A stretch of DNA of 64,000 bases from Bradyrhizobium sp. AZCC 2262 (GCF_036924535.1 NZ_JAZHRT010000001.1:310001-374000), one strand, 5' to 3'; positions 26,101 through 35,045 are shown, numbered from the stretch's first letter. Notes: generated by a model from the sequence alone, not told the origin. Numbers and translations: made by a program.

Positions 26101-29100
26101 ACTTCGAGTGGGCGACTACTACTGCCTCCTCGACCAATCCGAGCGCTCCCACAAATTTCGTATCTCACGAAACAGAGACAAATTATTCCGGTGCACAAAT
26201 CGCAGAAACAAAGCATCTGTATGACGGCTTAGTGTCCGGCTCGGTCGCTAATGGCAACGAAACACAGACGCAAAAATGGAAGAGCGGCAGCGCGTACGCA
26301 ACCACGAAGCAAGTATTCAATGGCTACGGGCTCGTGACCTCCTCTGTTGATGCGCGCGGGAGTACCACGACCGTTGTGTATGATTCCAGTAATTTGTACC
26401 CGGCGACAACGACAAATCCACTCGGTCATGTTGAGGTCAGGACTTACGATCTGAAATTTGGAAAGCCCACGCAGATTGTCGATGTGAACGGCGCGACTTC
26501 AACCATAAAATATGACGGCCTCGGTCGTGTAGTGGAAAAGAAGGGCACCGATAGCACTGGCACGCTCGTCAAAATGGAGACGACGGCTTATACGGACACA
26601 TCTGGTGCGGTCTCCGTACTCTCCACGAAATGGATTACCGACGCACAGGGTATTGCGTCGTACGACTACAAAGACGGACTCGGGCGCTCGATCCAAAATT
26701 TCTCACAGGCGACAGGGACGCAATGGGTGGCAAAAGATACTGTGTATGACGCACATGGTCACGCCTACAAGGAATCGCTCCCGTATTTTGCGTCTGCCTC
26801 ATCAAAAGCTCCGGCAACGACAACCGGCTCGCTCTTTACCACGTACACATATGATTCAGTCGATAGACCGCTCACAGCGCAGACAACTGTCGGCACCACA
26901 GGTTATTCATACGGGACGTGGGATTCCACCATCACCAACGAAAACGGAATAGCAAAGGATACCACGAACGATGCCCGTGGTAATTTGGTGCAAGTCGTGG
27001 AACACAACAGCACATCGACATATACGACGACGTACTCGTACGATGGGCTCAATGACCTGACGAATATTACCGACGCTCTCAGTAACGTCCGCAATTTCAC
27101 GTACGACGGTCTTGGTCGCAGATTAACCGCAGAGGATTTGCACGCATCAGCTGATACCACCTATGGCACATCGACGTATGCGTATGACGATGCCGGTAAC
27201 CTCACGCAGAAGGTTGATCCTAAGGGGCAGGTGGTCAATTACACATACGATGCACTAAATCGGCCTCTCACGGAGGATTACACCGGTCAAGCGGGAACTG
27301 AAATCACCTATAAATACGATAACTGTCCGAGTGGCAAAGGTCGGCTGTGTAATTGGATTACATCGGGCGCTTCGTCGACGACGCAATACAATCCGTTCGG
27401 AGCCGTGAGGCAGGAGACCAAGACGATCGGCGGCGCGGACTTCACTCTGAGTTATCTCTACGACCGTCTGGGCAATATCGCTACGACGACGTATCCCGAC
27501 AATAGCCAGGTTCAAAATGTCTACAACGGCGCAGGGCAGCTCAATGCGGTGCAGCGAAAGGAAAGCACGGACAGCGGATTTACCAGCATCATTTCCCTTA
27601 CTGATTATTCCCCGCTCGGACAGGTCAGTTATCGCTCGTCGGGCAACGGCGCGATCACGTCAAACACATATGATCCAAGTCATCTCTACCGTCTGACTCG
27701 AAAACTAACGACGGGAGTCGCCACTTCAACCGTTACTGTCCTCGGCACGCCGACAACCGTTTCGATATATGCGGGCACCGGAGATGGTCATGTGATTGCG
27801 GCAGCGAAAACCACATGGGCTCTGGCGCATGACGCGAGCACAGGGACGAGCCTCAATAGCACTTCTACTACATTTGCTGTAGAAGCGGATAAGTCCGACA
27901 ACAGCGGTACCAGGTTCCATATTAATCGTGGCTACATCACCTTCGATACTTCCTCGATACCCGCAGGGGCAGTTATCTCCGCAGCAACGCTTGGCTTATG
28001 GGTATCAGCGGTTTCCAACACGGCCGCACTGAATCTTGTAATCGCCACGAGTACACAAGCCGCCACGTCAACGCTTGCCACGGCTGATTTCCCGCGAGTG
28101 GGCTCTGCGACTTCGAGCGATGTCGTTCATGCTCCGGCTGCGTCAGCGACAAGTACATGGACGCTCAATAGCACCGGCATCGCAGCGATCAATATAGGTA
28201 CATCGACAAAATTCTCCATTCGCGAACAGCACGATCTGAATAACCTCGCTGCCACGAACACCGCTGTGACAAGTGCCACGTTTACGTCTGCCAATGGCTC
28301 TGCATCACATCGGCCGGTGCTCGTAATTACATACAGCACGTCATCGCAGGCGGCAGGGACGCCGACGACCGTTCAGGATATCCAGTACTCGTATGACGCG
28401 GTGGGGAATATTACGAAGACGATCAACAACTCGAATACAGATGAAGCAGCGACAACAACCTACGCATACGATGATCTGAACAGATTACTCTCAGCATCGT
28501 CGACGGGCGCGGTATCCGGCAACTTCTTGAAGACGTACACATACAACGCCATCGGCAACATCGCCTCGAGCACCGATTCAGGTGCCTATGCGTACGCGGG
28601 CAACTATGCCAACCCGCACGCGCCGACAACGATTGGCAGCACCGCATACACATACGACAACAACGGCAACGTGACCAGCTATGGCACGACGACAGTAACG
28701 TGGGACTGGAGGAACCGGATAACGAAGATCGTGGGATCAGGTGCGACCACGACGTACGCGTACGATATCAACAACGAGCGCATCCAACTGGCCGGAGGAG
28801 GAAGTACGACCACCTTCCCATTCATGCTCTACAACGTCGCTTCCAGTACGAGTGCGAAGATCATATCGAAACACCTCTTCGCCAACGGTGAAGGCATTGC
28901 AGATGTCCAGGGCACGGGCGCGAGCGCGAAGGCATACAACATTCACGGCGATCACGCGGGCGGGGCCGACATCGTCTCCAATGCAAGTTCGACGATGGAA
29001 AATCAATTCGCGTATCACGCTTACGGCAAAGCACGAATAAAGAAGACGAGCGCCAACCTGAGCGAACAACGCCAGTACATCGGGCAGGAATACGACCAAG

Positions 29101-29837
29101 GGAGCGATCTAAATTACCACCATGACCGTTATTACAACAGCACCAGAGGCCAATTCCTGAGCGAGGAACCGATCTACCTTTCGCTCGGCGACAGCGACAA
29201 GGTGAAGACCCTTTCGCAAGAAGACCAGCAGATATACCTCCGCGATCCGCAGCAGTTGAATTCGTATAGTTACGCGAGGAACAACCCGGGGGCACTTAAG
29301 GACCCGAGCGGTCGGCAGGCGGTAGCCGTGGCCGCACTGGGGGCCCCAGGATTGGCACCAATCGCAATTCCAGCAGCAATCATCAGCGTTGTCGCAGTCG
29401 AGACCTATTATGGCACCCAAGCACTGCTTCGTCAGAGCGGAGGCAGGGAATACGGGAGGCTCGATAGAGACCAGCAAGCTTCCCTTCCAGCAGCGCCCAA
29501 TCCTGTATTCGATCCTTTACCGCCTAATTTTGATGACAAGACACCTAAGTGGAAAATCATAACTTGGGCCGGCCTCACGATTGGCGGTTTGGCAGCGGAC
29601 GAGTATGGGAAATATCAAACCTATTCAGACGGGGCTAAAGACGCACAACTTCCTAATGCCCCAACTGATACGCAGGGCAAGATGAACTGGGGATCGCTAA
29701 ATTTGCAGTCGTCGCAAGCCCCGCAGTCTTATTATGCACAGCAGCACAACAGTTCACTGCCATCAACGGTTGTTCAAGATGGGGTAAGCTATGTGCGCAA
29801 TTCGAGCGGACTACTCAACATCGCAAATACAAGGTAA
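23124..29837 (+). CDS. giant SpvB/FG-GAP/RHS-repeat protein with DNRLRE insert
   Basis: 2,237 residues from TTG 23124 (GTGAGGAA ribosome site); GTG 23178 is an alternative. Layout: signal peptide to about 52 (LAPIQPAFA-Q); Pro/Thr/Ser-rich linker; SpvB-type domain about 163-220 (GRNGFQPAIQLTYNS, FGMGWSISIPSIQRL); six Ca-binding FG-GAP/VCBS repeats about 455-760 (DINNDGLTDV, DVNNDGRVDV, DVNGDNLPDV, DANSDGLADI, DINTDKLPDF, DINGDGLDDL); RHS/YD repeats from about 1,100; a DNRLRE-like domain about 1,546-1,740 inserted among them; RHS core about 1,985-2,018 (YHHDRYYNSTRGQFLSEEP); DPSG near 2,060; then a unique 177-residue tip with two hydrophobic stretches. Such proteins are usually secreted shells carrying a C-terminal toxin. 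Base composition is far below the neighbours (line 24001-24060 is 26/60 G+C; line 15481-15540 is 41/60). The Thr/Ser style resembles RHS proteins of Patescibacteria, so transfer is likely. Confidence 0.9.
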   Translation: MHSQCACYCAGVREVIFFVRNSRWNLGSVQSKAISLFILASTILAPIQPAFAQEEQQSPPLQETTSSSDALPSLAEIPAPVDDTTPPPATDQSLQDATPPDRTTQDQTAPTTEDTSQSLEKNPDDGASAAAQSSNFGSTAGNKSSAQIEPLPSLRSLVPKSNDGSISVPYTIVVPPGRNGFQPAIQLTYNSHDFDIRSQFGMGWSISIPSIQRLNKTGIDLLYATSTFASSIDGELMQVGTSNVFRPRVDDGSYRSYQLINNTSWLVTDKDGNSYFYGTTSAARYENPGDTTKKFKWMLEQAADLNGNTINYQYTSTSSELYPSKILYGGTATTGPLEIDFVTEARPDVQTSYAAGYLIKTVNRIKEIDTFANGTSSRKYALSYVMGENGSRTLLGSTTESAWDSDGNITTLPPTSFSYSTSTKTWTNVTSQWTNPEEYFSMAGVGGDLGVRAVDINNDGLTDVVRWHSNAFSSDTKLVYINTGTTSQFQLHSEIVFPEFITEVQQSKGVYLMDVNNDGRVDVIRSYGSNPGVPISQKVYLASTTTAYPAWDQDTNWSMPFIVDVGSDWGIRFADVNGDNLPDVVQSSLPTGIKNVWLNTGSAWVATSTPTIPTSFASSGNTRGVWLVDANSDGLADIVQATEFETPQVFINTGVGGANFEWVQDNTYSIPFQLSAGSGGYTRGFQVMDINTDKLPDFVQSWNTGSSGGARTQHAHITKSYGDTWNTDDTATTLPEPFAWDNFDAGTRITDINGDGLDDLSRDGDDGTHFWNTTYIRNGGAADLLTSVTSPDGGSISYSYKAAGTITDSSGNRVNKMSTPVDVVSTTTVNDLNGNIETLSYDYAGGYFWTNGPEDRKFAGFKSVEETRDDKITTSYYSQGDGNDSSLGEQNDQFALIGKPFRTDVTTPAGTVLKRTWTRYGVQSQDGNRYLEVPSDSIDQSFNSGGSYRTRAQHRDTDPYGHPSSVTDYGEVTLADGLASSYSDTGSDLIATHFEWATTTASSTNPSAPTNFVSHETETNYSGAQIAETKHLYDGLVSGSVANGNETQTQKWKSGSAYATTKQVFNGYGLVTSSVDARGSTTTVVYDSSNLYPATTTNPLGHVEVRTYDLKFGKPTQIVDVNGATSTIKYDGLGRVVEKKGTDSTGTLVKMETTAYTDTSGAVSVLSTKWITDAQGIASYDYKDGLGRSIQNFSQATGTQWVAKDTVYDAHGHAYKESLPYFASASSKAPATTTGSLFTTYTYDSVDRPLTAQTTVGTTGYSYGTWDSTITNENGIAKDTTNDARGNLVQVVEHNSTSTYTTTYSYDGLNDLTNITDALSNVRNFTYDGLGRRLTAEDLHASADTTYGTSTYAYDDAGNLTQKVDPKGQVVNYTYDALNRPLTEDYTGQAGTEITYKYDNCPSGKGRLCNWITSGASSTTQYNPFGAVRQETKTIGGADFTLSYLYDRLGNIATTTYPDNSQVQNVYNGAGQLNAVQRKESTDSGFTSIISLTDYSPLGQVSYRSSGNGAITSNTYDPSHLYRLTRKLTTGVATSTVTVLGTPTTVSIYAGTGDGHVIAAAKTTWALAHDASTGTSLNSTSTTFAVEADKSDNSGTRFHINRGYITFDTSSIPAGAVISAATLGLWVSAVSNTAALNLVIATSTQAATSTLATADFPRVGSATSSDVVHAPAASATSTWTLNSTGIAAINIGTSTKFSIREQHDLNNLAATNTAVTSATFTSANGSASHRPVLVITYSTSSQAAGTPTTVQDIQYSYDAVGNITKTINNSNTDEAATTTYAYDDLNRLLSASSTGAVSGNFLKTYTYNAIGNIASSTDSGAYAYAGNYANPHAPTTIGSTAYTYDNNGNVTSYGTTTVTWDWRNRITKIVGSGATTTYAYDINNERIQLAGGGSTTTFPFMLYNVASSTSAKIISKHLFANGEGIADVQGTGASAKAYNIHGDHAGGADIVSNASSTMENQFAYHAYGKARIKKTSANLSEQRQYIGQEYDQGSDLNYHHDRYYNSTRGQFLSEEPIYLSLGDSDKVKTLSQEDQQIYLRDPQQLNSYSYARNNPGALKDPSGRQAVAVAALGAPGLAPIAIPAAIISVVAVETYYGTQALLRQSGGREYGRLDRDQQASLPAAPNPVFDPLPPNFDDKTPKWKIITWAGLTIGGLAADEYGKYQTYSDGAKDAQLPNAPTDTQGKMNWGSLNLQSSQAPQSYYAQQHNSSLPSTVVQDGVSYVRNSSGLLNIANTR

Positions 29838-29846
29838 GCTAATGTT

Positions 29847-30137
29847 ATGAACTTCTGGAATTTCGCTGCCATGATTGTGTACGTCCTGTCCGCGATTGGC
29901 AGTTATCGCTCATGGCTCAAACATCGTGACAGTCGGTTGCTATGGATAAGCCTTTTGAGTACAGCGCTTCTCGTCTTTGCCTTCTGGGATAACTTTGTCG
30001 TCCCTGCACTTCTTCTTTCTGATACCGCGAATACACTAAATTTCTATATCATTTCGGCTCTGAGAATAGCGAGTTTCGGTGCCTTGGTGCTCATCATCGT
30101 GCGAACACTTCATTCACCAGCTTCTTCGCATCAGTAG
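29847..30137 (+). CDS. small three-helix membrane protein, candidate immunity protein
   Basis: 96 residues starting 9 bases after the RHS stop. Three hydrophobic segments: FWNFAAMIVYVLSAIGSYRSWL, LLWISLLSTALLVFAFWDNFVVPALLL and TLNFYIISALRIASFGALVLIIV. Same low G+C as the RHS gene. The position directly behind a polymorphic-toxin-like gene is the usual place for its immunity gene, and membrane immunity proteins are typical for toxins with a hydrophobic tip. No family recognised; function is inference from position. Confidence 0.7.
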   Translation: MNFWNFAAMIVYVLSAIGSYRSWLKHRDSRLLWISLLSTALLVFAFWDNFVVPALLLSDTANTLNFYIISALRIASFGALVLIIVRTLHSPASSHQ

Positions 30138-30275
30138 GCGCACCAAAGCTTTATAGCAATTTTGCAGGAATCCGGTGCCGTAACACCGTTCACCAGATAC
30201 CTGAATTTCAAGCAGACAATTCCCGTTTCGCAGCAGACCTTCGCCGAGTGATGCTGTTGTAACCGCTTACCTTAA

Positions 30276-30323
30276 AGCCGCCTTTGGCGGCTCCCAAGGA
30301 AACCTCCAGCGCTGCTGGAGGTT
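30276..30323 (+). terminator. two consecutive perfect hairpins after the RHS unit
   Basis: AGCCGCC-TTT-GGCGGCT (30276-30292) and AACCTCCAGC-GCT-GCTGGAGGTT (30301-30323), 8 bases apart, each a perfect stem with a 3-base loop. No long T run follows. They lie about 140 bases beyond the candidate immunity gene and probably end that transcript. Confidence 0.55.
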
Positions 30324-30517
30324 ATTGGCTCATGTTCCGGGATGCGACCATCGTCCGGGCCGGTACAGCACGGACCTCGACGGATTTCGCCGATATCATT
30401 GTTCTTGATCCTTCAACGGCCTCCTTTAACAGCACAAGATCTCAGTCACTGCGGCCCCGATGAATGCCTCATGCGAAGGACTGGATGAGATATCGGCCTC
30501 AGGAAGAGGATAGCGAG

Positions 30518-31411
30518 ATGACTGAACGAATTTCGTTGGAAGGGCAGGTCGCGGTCGTGACTGGGGCAGGCCGCGGGCTGAGGCGGGCATATGTCGAACT
30601 TCTCGCAGAACGAGGTGCTCGGGTCGTGGTGAACGACCTGGGGACCGACGTATCCGGGTTCGGGAAGGACTCCATGCTGGCGGAGCAGGTGGCCGACCTC
30701 ATTCGGTCACGTGGCGGCGAGGCAATCGCAAACGACAGGGATGTTTCCAGCCCTGAAGGTGCCAGGGACCTGATCGCGACGACTATCAAACATTTCGGCA
30801 GAATAGACCTGCTCGTGAACAACGCTGGTATCTGCGGAAACCAGCTGTTCGAGGACGCCACCCTTGAAGATTTCGATCACTATTGGCGCGTGCACCTCGG
30901 CGGGCCGGTGAACACGGTGAAGGCTGCCTGGCCGCATATGGTCGCACAGCGCTACGGGAAGATCATCCTCACGACGTCAGTCAGCGGCCTCCTGGGATTG
31001 CGCGGCCAAGCCACCTATGCGGCTGCCAAGTGCGCCGTAGTCGGATTGATGCGCATTCTCGCAATTGAAGGTGCCGAGTATGGGATTCTGGTGAACACCA
31101 TTTCGCCAGTCGGATACACGAGGATGCACCCGGCCGCGGTTGCCGATTCCGCTTGGCTGAAGCAGAGCGAAGCCACCATGCCGGTTGAGGCTGTGGCGCC
31201 AGCGATCGTCTGGCTGGCAAGCGATCGTTGTTCGCAGACGAACCGCATCTACCACCTGGAAGCCGGAGCAATCCAACGGATCGCTATCGTGATGGGACCC
31301 GGCTTCTACGATCCACATCTGACACCCGAAAGCATCGCCGAGAACTACGCAAAGGTCGAATCGATCGAGGGCTTCCTCGAACCAGGTCCGTTCGAGCCCG
31401 GTGCAGCCTGA
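30518..31411 (+). CDS. short-chain dehydrogenase/reductase
   Basis: 297 residues from ATG 30518, which has AGGA...GCGAG upstream. Rossmann start VAVVTGAGRGLRRAYVELLAERGARVVVNDLG; NNAG motif in LLVNNAGICGN; catalytic Ser in TTSVSGLLG and YxxxK in ATYAAAKCAV. The usual TGxxxGIG reads TGAGRGLR, so the third glycine is Arg. The C-terminal extension after about 240 (IQRIAIVMGPGFYDPHLTPESIAENYAKV) matches the group annotated as 3-oxoacyl/17-beta-type SDRs near MaoC-fold hydratases. It is alone here. Substrate unknown. Confidence 0.85.
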   Translation: MTERISLEGQVAVVTGAGRGLRRAYVELLAERGARVVVNDLGTDVSGFGKDSMLAEQVADLIRSRGGEAIANDRDVSSPEGARDLIATTIKHFGRIDLLVNNAGICGNQLFEDATLEDFDHYWRVHLGGPVNTVKAAWPHMVAQRYGKIILTTSVSGLLGLRGQATYAAAKCAVVGLMRILAIEGAEYGILVNTISPVGYTRMHPAAVADSAWLKQSEATMPVEAVAPAIVWLASDRCSQTNRIYHLEAGAIQRIAIVMGPGFYDPHLTPESIAENYAKVESIEGFLEPGPFEPGAA

Positions 31412-31757
31412 ATCGCTCCGCCACGTTCACGCGGCCCGAAGAAAATCAAGCCGCTCGGCAAAGGGTGTCGGTGAAGCGCTTACGTTGTAACTTGGGATGG
31501 CGAGGCTGTTTCCAGACCGTCTCAGCAGAGATAGAGTATGCTATAAAAGATAACATGGATAAGAAGACCAAATATGTCCTCGGTTGGAGTTGCGCAGTCA
31601 AATCATGACGAACTAGGAAACTCAAATGCGCTCTCGTCGGAATAGTTGTCTTGATATCGCGACGGGCGCAGATCTCTTTTGACCCAAAATAGTATGAATG
31701 ACGCTAGCTTCGAAGAGCAGTACAAATTAGTTCGGGAACCCACGGGAGCGGTAACGT
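31412..31757. other. intergenic, nothing firm
   Basis: Two short frames (31554, 17 codons; 31694, 37 codons starting MNDASFEEQYKL) occur; the second runs into the broken gene at 31758 and might be its true N-terminus in another frame. Confidence 0.35.
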
Positions 31758-32146
31758 GTGAATCAAGAAGTGGACAGGGCAAAAGACCTAATCGCGTCTC
31801 TAACTAAATCCCATTTTCGGCAAATTATGACCCCCGAACAACTAGTTGAACTGACTACGAACCGGGCGAAGTCGATGCGTTCTTGCGCATCATGTCTTCC
31901 TATATCGTCACCAAGGGGCCAATCATCAAACATGGAGACACGGCGGATGGTCCGGGTAACGTAAGGTGGCAGGGATTCCATTTGAGCGAAGCGCTGATCG
32001 GACCGGCGCGCCCGGTCATCCGCTGGTTTCCGCTCGACCGACGAAAGATACCCGCTGAGCTGGCAAAGGGCCCTGCACCAAGGCTCATGTCGTGGAAGGA
32101 GACCGCCCTTTGGATTTTAGGAGTTCGCCAGCAGCCGCGAATTTGA
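31758..32146 (+). pseudogene. unrecognised small gene with one frameshift
   Basis: From GTG 31758 the frame reads NQEVDRAKDLIASLTKSHFR, QIMTPEQLVEL, then goes out of frame; shifting by one missing base near 31851 gives DYEPGEVDAFLRIMSSYIVT and GNVRWQGFHLSEALIG, which continues smoothly to a stop at 32146. The join gives a natural helical protein of about 129 residues. I do not recognise a family. Alternatively the two halves are unrelated short frames. Confidence 0.35.
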
Positions 32147-32391
32147 GGCAACCATGCCACCGGCATCAACCGCGATCATCCCGGTGAGTGGCGAATACGC
32201 TAACGATAGTCAAAGCTAAAATAGCGAGCGCTGTCCTGCCAAGGCTTTGCCGATCTCCTGCCCGGAACGGGGTCGCCCGAGAAGCGCGTCGTCAGGTGCC
32301 GGTCATCGGAACATTTGGGAGGACATCCCGCCAGAATGAGGCCCGCGGCTGGGGTGGGAGGATGGCCGCGGGCTCTGAGGGGTGTCTGTGG

Positions 32392-32814
32392 TCAGGTGGC
32401 GCTTTGGTTCATCGCCCACGCCACCCCGAACGGGTCGCGCAGCTGCGCGTAGGTGTCGCCCCAGAACATCTTCTCCGGTGCCTGAACCGCCGTGCAGCCG
32501 GCGTCGACGGCGCGCTTGAAGTTCGCTTCAATGTCCTTGACCATCAGGTGCAAGCTGAAACCGACCGGCGCGACCACCCTATGGCCGTGCTCGGGGTAGT
32601 AGTCGCTCAACATCAACGATGAGCCGTTGACGTAGAGGTGGATGTGCGCGGTTCGCCCGGTGTCATCGGGCGGCATCTGGGCGACGATCGTGGCGCCGAA
32701 TGCCTTCCCGTAGAACTCCGCCGCCTTAGCGGCGCCGTCGACGTTTACATAGGCGACGAGCCCACCCTTCACGGGCGTGCCGGCCGACGTATTGGCTTCC
32801 ATGGTCTGGGACAT
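32392..32814 (-). CDS. VOC-superfamily (glyoxalase/PhnB-like) protein
   Basis: 140 residues from ATG 32814 (AGGAG 7 bases upstream); the open frame extends to 32985 but that part is unlike the family. Pattern: LVAYVNVDGAAKAAEFYGKAFGATIVAQMP at the start, LMLSDYYPEHG, and the closing FWGDTYAQLRDPFGVAWAMNQ, which is the PhnB/YdcJ-like group with WGD and DPFG. Two beta-alpha-beta-beta-beta modules, metal site likely. Stands alone. Ligand unknown. Confidence 0.82.
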   Translation of the reverse strand: MSQTMEANTSAGTPVKGGLVAYVNVDGAAKAAEFYGKAFGATIVAQMPPDDTGRTAHIHLYVNGSSLMLSDYYPEHGHRVVAPVGFSLHLMVKDIEANFKRAVDAGCTAVQAPEKMFWGDTYAQLRDPFGVAWAMNQSAT

Positions 32815-33029
32815 CTGGGAACTCCTATTCAGGTCCGCCCCTAGGACGGACGATGTTGGGCCGCCCCGACAGGCCGCTCGAACTTTTTTTAAGGCGGGGG
32901 ACGTGTGACAGGGGATTGCGCAACAGAGATCGCCGCAAGCCGGCTGCCCCTGAGAGTGCAAATGAGAGGTGCGAGGCGATACCATGATACCAAGAACAGG
33001 ATTGGGTTAGGTAGCCGGCACGAATATTT

Positions 33030-33243
33030 CGCCTCAACCCCTCGTTGGCTATTGGGGTTGGTGCGCAACGGCTGGGCGTTCGAGTGGCCGCGCTACTCAA
33101 AGGGCCGCTACACAGAAGCGCAGCGCGAAGCCGAATACGACGCGCGCGGCATGTAGGCTGGAAGCTGTGCGGTGCCGTGGCGCTATCGTGCCTGCATTGC
33201 AGCCGGCGGCCGGCCGGACGCATGCTCAGATGAAGCAAGGTGA
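33030..33243 (+). pseudogene. thermonuclease (SNase-like) C-terminal remnant
   Basis: The plus frame reads LLGLVRNGWAFEWPRYSKGR then YTEAQREAEYDARGM, stop TAG at 33154-33156, then AGSCAVPWRYRACIAAGGRPDACSDEA. This is the end of the SNase-like nucleases of rhizobia, in which 'GMW-AGSF..PW..R' is continuous; the TAG replaces Trp. The catalytic N-terminal part is missing or unreadable, so it is a remnant. Confidence 0.65.
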
Positions 33244-33629
33244 TGTCTGGAGCTCGCCGAAACGGCGTGCCGATCACGGCCAAGGCCTTCAACATCTTGG
33301 CCGGCCCATGGCGGATGGCGAGCAGATTACCCAGATTCTGCTGCAGCTGCGATCACAAGGAAACAGTGAGGCGCACCTTTAGCGATGCTGAGCTTTGCTG
33401 CAGGCAAAAGAAGCCGGACCTCCTTTCGGAGACCCGGTTGCCTTGCGATTTACTATCTCGGGAATCGGTGGTTGCGGGGAAACGCAACCACCAATACCGG
33501 CATTCCTTGATAGTGGTCATTTGAGGTAGGATTCGTCCTCACTTCACCGGCTTCCGGCCAATTCCTATCCACGCACTAAGGCCGGTCCCAATCGCTGGAT
33601 CGCTGGAAACGAATACCAAGATCCGCATG
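33244..33629. other. intergenic with one strong hairpin
   Basis: Apart from the hairpin at 33467-33492 I see nothing. The right end is the downstream side of the histidine kinase gene. Confidence 0.45.
33467..33492. terminator. strong 10-bp hairpin downstream of the kinase
   Basis: GGTGGTTGCG-GGGAAA-CGCAACCACC, perfect arms. It is about 140 bases past the kinase stop on the minus strand, without a T run on either side, so rho-independent termination is not certain. Confidence 0.45.
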
Positions 33630-35045
33630 CTACGCCGGCAGCTCGATGAGAGCGCGCAGCCCACCGCTATCAATGTCCTTAAGCGTGACATCGCCGCCAT
33701 GCTCGCGCGCGACCGATCGGGCAATGCTTAAGCCAAGGCCGACACCTGCCTTGGCCGGATCGCGCGCAGGCTCCCGTCGATAGAACGGTGCGAAAACCTT
33801 CTCGTGCTCCTCCGGCGGAATGCCCGGCCCATCGTCCTCGACCACTATGACGACGCGATCGGTATCGCGAATGATCTTCACGCGCGCGGCCCCTCCATAT
33901 TTGACGGCATTATCGATGAGGTTCGCGACAGCTCGACGAACAAGGGTCGGTCGACAGGGAACGTCGATGCCCCGCCGAGCGCAATAGGAGACCTTATCGC
34001 CGGCATCCGCAACGTCTTCGCAGACATCTCCAACGAGGACACCAAGGTCTACGAGCCTTCGCGGTTCCCGGCGAGCGTCATCTCGGGCAAAAGCCAGCGT
34101 GGAATCGATCATGGCATTCATGGCTTCCAGATCATCGAACATCTTGCGCTGTTGCTCACCATCTGCGACCAGCTCGGCGCGCAAACGCAGGCGGGCCAGC
34201 GGCGCTCGCAGATCGTGCGAGATGGCCGCCAGCATCTGGGTCCGGTCTTCCAGAAAACGCCGAAGCCTATCCTGCATACGATTGAAGACCTCAATCGTCG
34301 TACGCAATTCCTGCGGTCCATGTACGGCGAGCGGCGGCGCCGTCAAATCGACGCCAAGCCGCTCCGCCGCACCCGCAAACTCCCGGATTGGACGGGCAAG
34401 CCGGCGCGCGGTCCAGAACGCTATGAGGAGCGCAACGGAGACCAACGAGGCAAGAAATATCGGCAATACATATCCGCCGCCGAACGAGGGCAAGCCAGGA
34501 ATGGTGAAGGTGATCCGCTGACCATCCAGCAATGCAGCTTCCAGCACCGCTTCCTCTTCGGAGGCCGACCCGGATTGATCGCGGTCGCCAGATCGATCGG
34601 TTTTGACCGGCAGCCGACGAGCGCTGACCATTATCGGCGGGGACAATTCCTCGAGCTGTATTTGAACGAGCTTGCGGAGCCGGTCGAGGTTATAATCGAC
34701 CTTGGCCCCAGCTCCCGAAGACGCGGGCGCGTCCAAGGCAATCGGCATCTCGGGAGCTGCAGTCGCCGCGATTGCGATGAGCTTCTGTCTTTCGGCCCGG
34801 GGGACGGACGCCACGGCACGAATGGTCATGGCAATTTCTCCAGAAAGCATCGCCAGATTTCGGTGTGTGATGACGGCTACCATTATGAAGCGACCGGAGG
34901 CATAAGGTGAGCGATCCTGCCGAAAACCGTACGAGCTGAGGCCGATGCTAAGACCGAAGGCCATCACCAATCCAAGAATGATCGCAAGCACGATCGCGAT
35001 TGCGATCCTTGCTGCGATGCCATTCAGCTTCGTCAGGATCATCAT
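33630..35045 (-). CDS. membrane sensor histidine kinase
   Basis: 471 residues. N-terminal membrane helix (ARIAIAIVLAIILGLVMAFGLSIGL), periplasmic sensor to about 195, second helix (YVLPIFLASLVSVALLIAFW), HAMP (RRLARPIREFAGAAERLGVD), then H-box MLAAISHDLRAPLARLRLR, N-box NLIDNAVKYG, G1 DDGPGIPPEE and G2 AGVGLGLSIARSVA. EnvZ/CpxA-like layout. Its ATG overlaps the regulator stop by four bases, so the two are translationally coupled. The stimulus is not evident. Confidence 0.93.
   Translation of the reverse strand: MMILTKLNGIAARIAIAIVLAIILGLVMAFGLSIGLSSYGFRQDRSPYASGRFIMVAVITHRNLAMLSGEIAMTIRAVASVPRAERQKLIAIAATAAPEMPIALDAPASSGAGAKVDYNLDRLRKLVQIQLEELSPPIMVSARRLPVKTDRSGDRDQSGSASEEEAVLEAALLDGQRITFTIPGLPSFGGGYVLPIFLASLVSVALLIAFWTARRLARPIREFAGAAERLGVDLTAPPLAVHGPQELRTTIEVFNRMQDRLRRFLEDRTQMLAAISHDLRAPLARLRLRAELVADGEQQRKMFDDLEAMNAMIDSTLAFARDDARREPRRLVDLGVLVGDVCEDVADAGDKVSYCARRGIDVPCRPTLVRRAVANLIDNAVKYGGAARVKIIRDTDRVVIVVEDDGPGIPPEEHEKVFAPFYRREPARDPAKAGVGLGLSIARSVAREHGGDVTLKDIDSGGLRALIELPA

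Noticed and set aside
23124..29837. Idea that RHS repeats form a CRISPR-like or tandem DNA array
   Set aside because: The repetition is at protein level (YD and FG-GAP units) and not a regular DNA repeat with spacers.
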